This document shows, piece after piece, positions 58,001 through 63,623 of a stretch of DNA of 63,623 nt. Source of the stretch: Gnomoniopsis sp. IMI 355080. Lineage: Eukaryota > Ascomycota > Sordariomycetes > Diaporthales > Gnomoniaceae. Where the stretch lies: positions 1 to 63,623 of the forward strand of contig JAPEVC010000207.1 of the NCBI GenBank assembly GCA_027946555.1, read 5' to 3'. The translations under genes were made by a program, and so were the position numbers. The notes under the pieces are model-generated. The model had not been told where the DNA came from and ran no database searches. It saw nothing but the letters and a program-made list of their open reading frames with translations. Every line of letters starts with the position of its first letter. The first letter of the stretch is position 1.

Positions 58001-61000
58001 AGGATATTCAGCCTATAAATGTTTCAAAGCGCTTAATTGGCAGAGATGCATCAAGTCAAAAGGACGAGCGAGCTGCTGAGACTCGAGGACTACACAAAAT
58101 GACACAAACACCTCGACGGCACAAGAAACTTCACTCCTACGGTGGAGACTTTGCAACAACGTTTCAATCGCTCCCACCGGGATCTAAGCTGCCTGCAAAG
58201 GGCACTCCACCGCGCAGCGAGTCAACCCCTTTGAACCCTCCAGAGATGGCTTGGCCGACAGACAGATTAAGAGAGCTTATTCTCGATTCTCTTCCCGCGC
58301 AGCTTTTCGTTGCCAGCCTACCTGGCGGTGCGATTGTCTGGGTGAACAGTCGGTACATAGCCTATCGTGGTCAAACTTTGGCTGAACTCTATGCGGATCC
58401 CTATGCCAGTGTCCATCCCGATGATCGTGAGAACTATCTCAGCACCTGGGCCCGTGCAATCAGAACCGGCGAGGATTTTCAGATGAGCGTGCGCATACGG
58501 CGATTTGATGGCGCTTATCGATGCTTCTCTGCAAGGGTGGTGGCATGCAGAAACAGGCGCAATGAAATTGTCTACTATTTGGGAAGCTACACCGATATAC
58601 ACGAGCAGACCATGGCAGAGCTCAAGGTCGTCCGGCAGCAGGAAATCGAGGCTTCCGAGGCCAAGCACAGGCTACTCGCCAATCTCATTCCCGAAATCAT
58701 TTTCACGGCGACTGAGGATGAAGGAATTACGTTTTCGAACGAACAATGGCTTTCTTACACTGGGCAGAGCGAAGAAGACGCTCTAGGTCTAGGTTTCATG
58801 GGCTTCGTGCATCCCGATGATCTCGCCAAGTGCCAAATTCCGTCAAAACCGCCAACGCCAAGTCCAGTGAAATCCAAGGAGAAGGCGAACGAAAAGGTGG
58901 GAATGGAGTCCTCCAAGGTGACAGGTGGCTCTAAAAGATCATCGCGAGAGGTCTCAGATCTATCGCCAGACAGTACCATCCGTGGAGTACATCGCATCCT
59001 CTCGCGAGACAACAGCTCCAGCCCCGAATCTGTATACGGAGTACCGACAGCCAACCTGACCGAGCTTGCCAAGACGGGCGTGGTCAAAGTAGGCAGGGAC
59101 AGCAGCGGACGCTTGACCTATGCTACTGAAATCAGACTTCGATCGAAGACGGGAGATTATCGGTGGCATCTTGTGCGTTGTGTCGAAATCGACAACGTCA
59201 GTCTCGGCTCTGTCGCGAGCTCCTACTTTGGTTCCGCGACCGATATCAACGACCACAAGTTGCTCGAGACCAAACTCAAAGAGGCCATGGAATCAAAGAG
59301 CCGCTTCTTGAGTAATAGTAAGCCATCATCCCGCTCATATCTCAACCTTTCCAAAATACGCTTATCCCATGATTCGTTGATTACGGCGATCACATCCTTG
59401 GGCCAGATCGCTCGCGTACGACTTTGCTAACACATCCCTTTCTACAGTGTCTCACGAGATCAGGACCCCATTGATTGGAATTTCGGGCATGGTCAGCTTC
59501 CTCCAGGATACCACGCTCAACGAAGAGCAGCGTGACTATACCAACACGATCCAGACAAGTGCGAACAGTTTGCTTATGATCATCAACGACATTCTTGACC
59601 TTTCGAAGGTCGATGCAGGCATGATGAAGCTCAACTACGAATGGTTCCACACGCGAGCTCTTATCGAGGATGTCAACGAACTGGTCTCGGCCATGGCTAT
59701 TGCCAGGAGACTCGAGCTGAACTACCTTGTTGATGAAGACGTACCGGCCTACATCAAAGGCGATAAGGTTCGGATTCGTCAAGTTTTGTTGAATGTCATT
59801 GGCAACGCAGTAAAATTTACAGAGAGCGGGGAAGTTTTCAGCCGTTGCAAGGTCAAAACTGGAGTATCTGGCCTGGGACAGGATCAGGTTATGCTTGAAT
59901 TTGCCGTTATTGATACCGGAAGAGGTTTTACAGAGGAGGAAAGGAAGCTCATCTTCAAACCATTCAGCCAGATCGATGGCAGCAGTACCAGAGCCCACGG
60001 TGGCAGCGGTCTTGGTCTCGTAATTTCTCGACAACTCGTTGAGCTTCATGGCGGCATCATGGAGGGCACCGCTATTCCGGGCGAAGGCGCTACTTTCACA
60101 TTCACTGCCAAGTTCACCCTTCCTACTGATAACGATCATCCAGATGCGCCAAACGATCCTCCAGCAATGTCGACTCCCGCTGTTATCGAAGAGATACCCA
60201 CGCAGCCTTTCAAACAGTTCACTATCACCAAGCACCGCAGCTCCGTATCAGTTGCCAGTCCTCCTTCCGTCACTCAGGACTCGCCAGCGGTCGCTTCTAG
60301 TGGAAGTTCGAACCCGTCTGTGACTTCAGTGGAAACACGCACAACCGAGAGATCTTCCATCTCATCTGTTCACGGAGGCCTGGCGCGATTCAGTGAGGCT
60401 GCAAGAGCCAGCGGTCAAGACCTGATGCAGATGAAATTGGAAATGCCGTCAGGGCGTACCTCACCTAAGACGGCGCCGACGGGACAACCAACCGACAAGG
60501 AAAAACGAGCAGAACCGGATGTTGGCGGATTTCGTCCGCCCATGTTCTCCATTCTAGTGATTTGTCCGCAGACGTACAGCCGTACAGCTACGACTCGACA
60601 CATTGAGATGACTTTGCCTAAGGATGTACCCCATCAGATCACAGCACTGAGCAGCGCTGAAGAAGCCGAGTCGCTCATCGGCCGAGACGATCCCGTCATC
60701 TTTACGCACATCATCATCAACTTGGCCTCGGTTGAAGAGATACTGCACTTGATGGAAGAAGTCAACAAAACTCCAAGCATCGCTAAGACATCAATCGTGT
60801 TGTTATCTGACTCCATTCAGCGTCAAGATCTCACGAAGCTGGTAGCAGGAACACCAAAGGAGGCTCTGGTCTCTGACGATAGGTTGACATATGTCTACAA
60901 GCCTGTTAAACCCTCGCGCCTGGCCGTAATCTTTGACCCCGCTAAAGAAGGGGATGCAAGCGTCGATCGCAATCGGTCGACCGCCCAGCGGCTTGTGGAA

Positions 61001-61488
61001 GACCAGAAGAAGAGCTACCTAGAGGTTGAGAAGCGCATGGGCAACAAGGGATACAAGGTGCTACTGGTTGAAGACAACCCCGTCAACCAAAAGGTCCTCA
61101 ACAAGTACCTCGCAAAGGTGGGCTTAGAAGTTGACTTGGCCATGGATGGACAAGAGTGTACCGAGAAGGTCTTCTCTCATCCAAACGGGTTCTACTCGTT
61201 GATTCTGGTAGGTGGTCCTGCTTCACAACTTTCACACTGGTACAAGAACTAATCATGGGCTCAACGCAGTGTGACCTCCATATGCCTCGTAAAGATGGCT
61301 ATCAAGCCTGCCGAGAGATTCGGGAATGGGAACAACAGCATAAGCTAAAGCAATTACCCATCATTGCGTTGTCCGCCAATGTCATGTCCGATGTACAAGA
61401 GAAGTGCATCAAAGCCGGTTTCAGCGACTATGTCACCAAGCCTGTTGACTTCATCAATTTGTCCACAGCATTGTCGAAGTTCTTCTGA
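55096..61488 (+). CDS. Large hybrid histidine kinase (GAF-like, two PAS, HisKA, HATPase, REC)
   Basis: Four exons (55096-56979, 57067-59317, 59448-61207, 61270-61488) give about 2,037 residues. The first 300 are Ser/Pro-rich. A GAF-like domain appears split by insertions at about 300-345, 494-535 and 675-780. PAS1 spans about 1031-1145 (LPAQLFVASLPGGAIVWVN...HPDDRENY) and PAS2 about 1163-1359, with a roughly 90-residue Ser-rich insert. The H box is MSHEIRTPL with the phospho-acceptor His at about 1381. The N box is near 1483 (RQVLLNVIGNAVKF), and DTGRGF and HGGSGLGLVIS make the ATP site. A receiver-like domain without the phospho-Asp lies at about 1744-1875, and the true receiver at about 1914-2037 has D1967 in CDLHMPRKDG and K2021. 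It should pass phosphate through an HPt protein to Ssk1/Skn7-type regulators. It is likely one of the PAS-type fungal groups (perhaps XI, N. crassa dcc-1-like); the group is an inference. Confidence 0.9.
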
Positions 61489-62900
61489 ACATCCTGGAAT
61501 TACATTAAGCGGCCCCCTTTACATAAAGCAACACACAAGCAAATCGCTGCATAGCGCCGGCGTTGGTTCATCCGTTTCGCTTTCTCTCCTTCCCTATCCT
61601 TCCCATCTAATCATTCTGCCCTGTACATCGTTGTGGCACTGTCATTTCTTCTGCTTCATTGATACCAGACATTGAAAACATGCACCCGACTTTCAGCTTC
61701 ATACCATACACCTGCGGGTATCATTTCACATTTTCACGACTTTTGCTTCGCCACCACAAAGGATGGAGATTATAGACCGCGAAAGGGAAAGAGGAGGGCA
61801 CAAAGATGGAGGGATTTCCTGACAGGTTGGTTTTGGCTCTGTTGTGGTTACTATGTGCTACACAGTTGTTAGGAGGTTTCTATTTTTATTTTTATTTGGG
61901 TCCCAGCATAAATCCGCGTTGATGGAAACGTGGGATATCTCGAAGCAACAGAGATACTGGGCTGCTCAGGGAGCGGACGAATCCAGTATCATTCATTGGG
62001 TCGGGGTTGGCTGAGGTATGGCGATACTGTTGATTTTTTGTCTTCGGGGCGTCGCACGCGGGTAACGATTAAGATGGACGGTCATGAACTCGTGTTTGAT
62101 GACACAAATTCCTTTCATCATCCTCCGAAAACGTTTCTGCTCTTGAAGACTTGAATCCATGCATTTTCATTAGGGTGTGTCTTTTTGTTTGCCCGGCAAG
62201 AAAAGTTTAATAACAATAGCATGTGTCGCTGTTGTGATGGCGACATTGGCGAGCATATGCAGAGTTAGGGAGGACCACAAGAGTCGAGGAAGGTGTGAAG
62301 AGGTATACATCGATAGGCAATGCATAATGTACCTGCCTAGTCACACCCAATGAGTTGGATGGTATACTGTGTGCTGCCCGATTGTATTTAAATAACATTC
62401 GGACAACTCCTCGCATGTAGAGGATCCGTCCGATGGGATACATCCCATACAGCACTCTGCGTACAGGCTCCAAACTTCCAGTAAAACTTGACTATGTTGC
62501 TCAAGCAAGACCAAGCATCCAGAATGACATCGCATTTTACATGGACATCATCTGGAAGAATGTCCAGACAGTGAAATCTCGCCCACGTTTGCTCCAAGAT
62601 ATATAAAGAGAATGACAGAGGGATAGAGAGATAGAGATAGAGACAGACAGACAGTGCTCATGCAAAGACAGAAAGAAGGCTGCAATAAGCCCACAGGCAG
62701 GAGAACAGTGCTATGCAATTCACGATGCAACCAATGGTGAGTTCGGTAGGAGCAAGCAAGAGAAGAACCACCCAACGCCTCCCTTTTGCGAAACAACGAA
62801 CGAGCGAGAATCAAGACCGGACAGGTGATGATTATACACACTGTTGAAATAGTTCAAAGAATAGTCTGTGCCTGTTGAAGCTACAAACCTGCCAGATCAA
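61489..62900. other. Convergent intergenic region
   Basis: 3' flanks of the histidine-kinase gene (+) and the b561 gene (-). It has AGATAGAGA/GACA simple repeats at about 62621-62655. No gene is seen. Confidence 0.5.
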
Positions 62901-63523
62901 TTAATCCTTCCTGCCAAGGTTCAACCCCAGCTTTCGAGGGTGCAGCCGCGGGTAGACACCTATAACGATCAGTATGACCGAGACAAGAACCGCCCACAGC
63001 TTCAGATCGAGCACGTTGACGTTGAAGTCGGTGTAGACAGCCGACACCACGGTGGCCAGAATCAAGGCATACAGCAAGTACCCATTCATGCGGTGATACT
63101 TCCACACCTTCTTGGCATTGTCGATGCCGCCAAAGACGCCCGGAACGCCCCACATGGCAAAGCCAACGACATACTGCAGGGCCAGCACGACGCTCGTCGC
63201 GACGCCGAGGTAGCCGTGGACGGAATGGAAGTGGCTGGAGGGCCCTTGCTTGATCTTGTTGGCCTCGATGATGAGGACGCCGGCGGCGAAGAGCAGGAAC
63301 GAGAGCAGGTTGAGGGCGGCGTGGTAGCGCGCACCAGTGACCTTTTCTTCGGCTGTCCAGGTCGGTTGGAGGATGAGGATGGCTTCGGTGAGGGCGAGCA
63401 CGCCTGCCGACTGGAGGAGCGGGTGGGGGCTGAAGAGCGGGATAAAGGGCGGGTTGCTGAAGACGGAGGACCAGACAAGGGCGACAAGGAGGATGCCGCC
63501 AGCTTGGGCGAGCCAGCCGGTTC
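62901..63523 (-). CDS. Cytochrome b561-type membrane protein, 3' exon; 5' part outside the window
   Basis: A terminal exon begins at an acceptor CTGCAG|GAACC (63524-63526) and runs 207 codons to TAA at 62901. About five to six membrane helices carry the paired histidines of the b561 fold: SPHPLLQSAG, RYHAALNLLS, HSVHGYLG and KYHRMNGYLLY. Members are transmembrane electron carriers with two b hemes, usually ascorbate-driven or fused to ferric-reductase or redox domains. The N-terminal exon(s) must lie beyond 63623, so an extra domain upstream cannot be ruled out. The first 100 bases beyond the exon look intronic. Confidence 0.8.
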
Positions 63524-63623
63524 CTGCAGAGGGTTTGATGTGAGTGGGTTGAACCAAATTAAATGATAAGAGATAGTCAAACAAAGTGCGAGTGGGAGCC
63601 TTGTGTTTGGAGGGGGATTGGGG

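Noticed and set aside
59390..60235. Minus-strand open frame of 281 codons
   Set aside because: Antisense to the HisKA and ATPase domains of the histidine kinase; no family resemblance.
62868..63566. Plus-strand open frame of 232 codons at the window end
   Set aside because: Antisense of the cytochrome b561 exon, whose helices and histidines are clear on the minus strand.

Overview
The window is nuclear DNA of a filamentous ascomycete (Pezizomycotina). The signs are short spliceosomal introns of about 50-100 nt with GTRNGT donors and CTAAC/CTAAT-like branch points, intron-bearing nuclear tRNA genes, and fungal families such as a Pth11-type receptor relic, a Dal5-like permease, an unspecific peroxygenase, a bicupin oxalate decarboxylase, Rtt106 and a very large hybrid histidine kinase. 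A Sordariomycete or Leotiomycete fits best, but I cannot name the species. All exon borders were read by eye from splice signals and reading-frame continuity.

Layout. 1-3.2 kb is AT-rich and decayed: a broken Pth11-like receptor amid many copies of the palindrome TACCTAGGTA. 3.2-9.9 kb holds a secreted M14 metallocarboxypeptidase (+), a secreted tandem-repeat protein with no recognised family (-), and a Nudix/DUF4743 protein with a degenerate Nudix box (+). 10.4-17 kb holds an anion:cation-symporter-type MFS permease, argininosuccinate lyase and the histone chaperone Rtt106 (all +). 18-23.3 kb is a secretome stretch: GH18 chitinase (-), short heme-thiolate peroxygenase (-) and a small cysteine-rich secreted protein (+). 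24-31.7 kb has tRNA-Ala(CGC), an F-box-like protein (-), a DUF1275 membrane protein (-), oxalate decarboxylase (+) and tRNA-Pro(CGG) (-). 33.3-41 kb has a cysteine-rich single-pass membrane protein (+), a two-HKD phospholipase-D-like protein (+) and a Det1-like histidine phosphatase (-). 43-48.4 kb has a secreted amidase (+), a PRKRIP1/DUF1168 protein (+) and chaperonin subunit CCT3 (-). 48.4-55.1 kb is gene-poor, with a tRNA-like relic. 55-61.5 kb is a roughly 2,037-residue hybrid histidine kinase (+). The window ends inside a cytochrome b561-type membrane protein (-).

Functionally the window mixes housekeeping genes (arginine synthesis, chaperonin, chromatin, splicing-associated) with an unusually secretome-rich accessory set (carboxypeptidase, chitinase, peroxygenase, oxalate decarboxylase, amidase, small cysteine-rich protein, repeat protein), as in plant- or substrate-associated fungi. 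There is no biosynthetic cluster, CRISPR array or intact transposon. The best candidate for something undescribed is the four-repeat secreted protein at 5557-6359, which is built like a Kexin-processed precursor but lacks classical KR sites.
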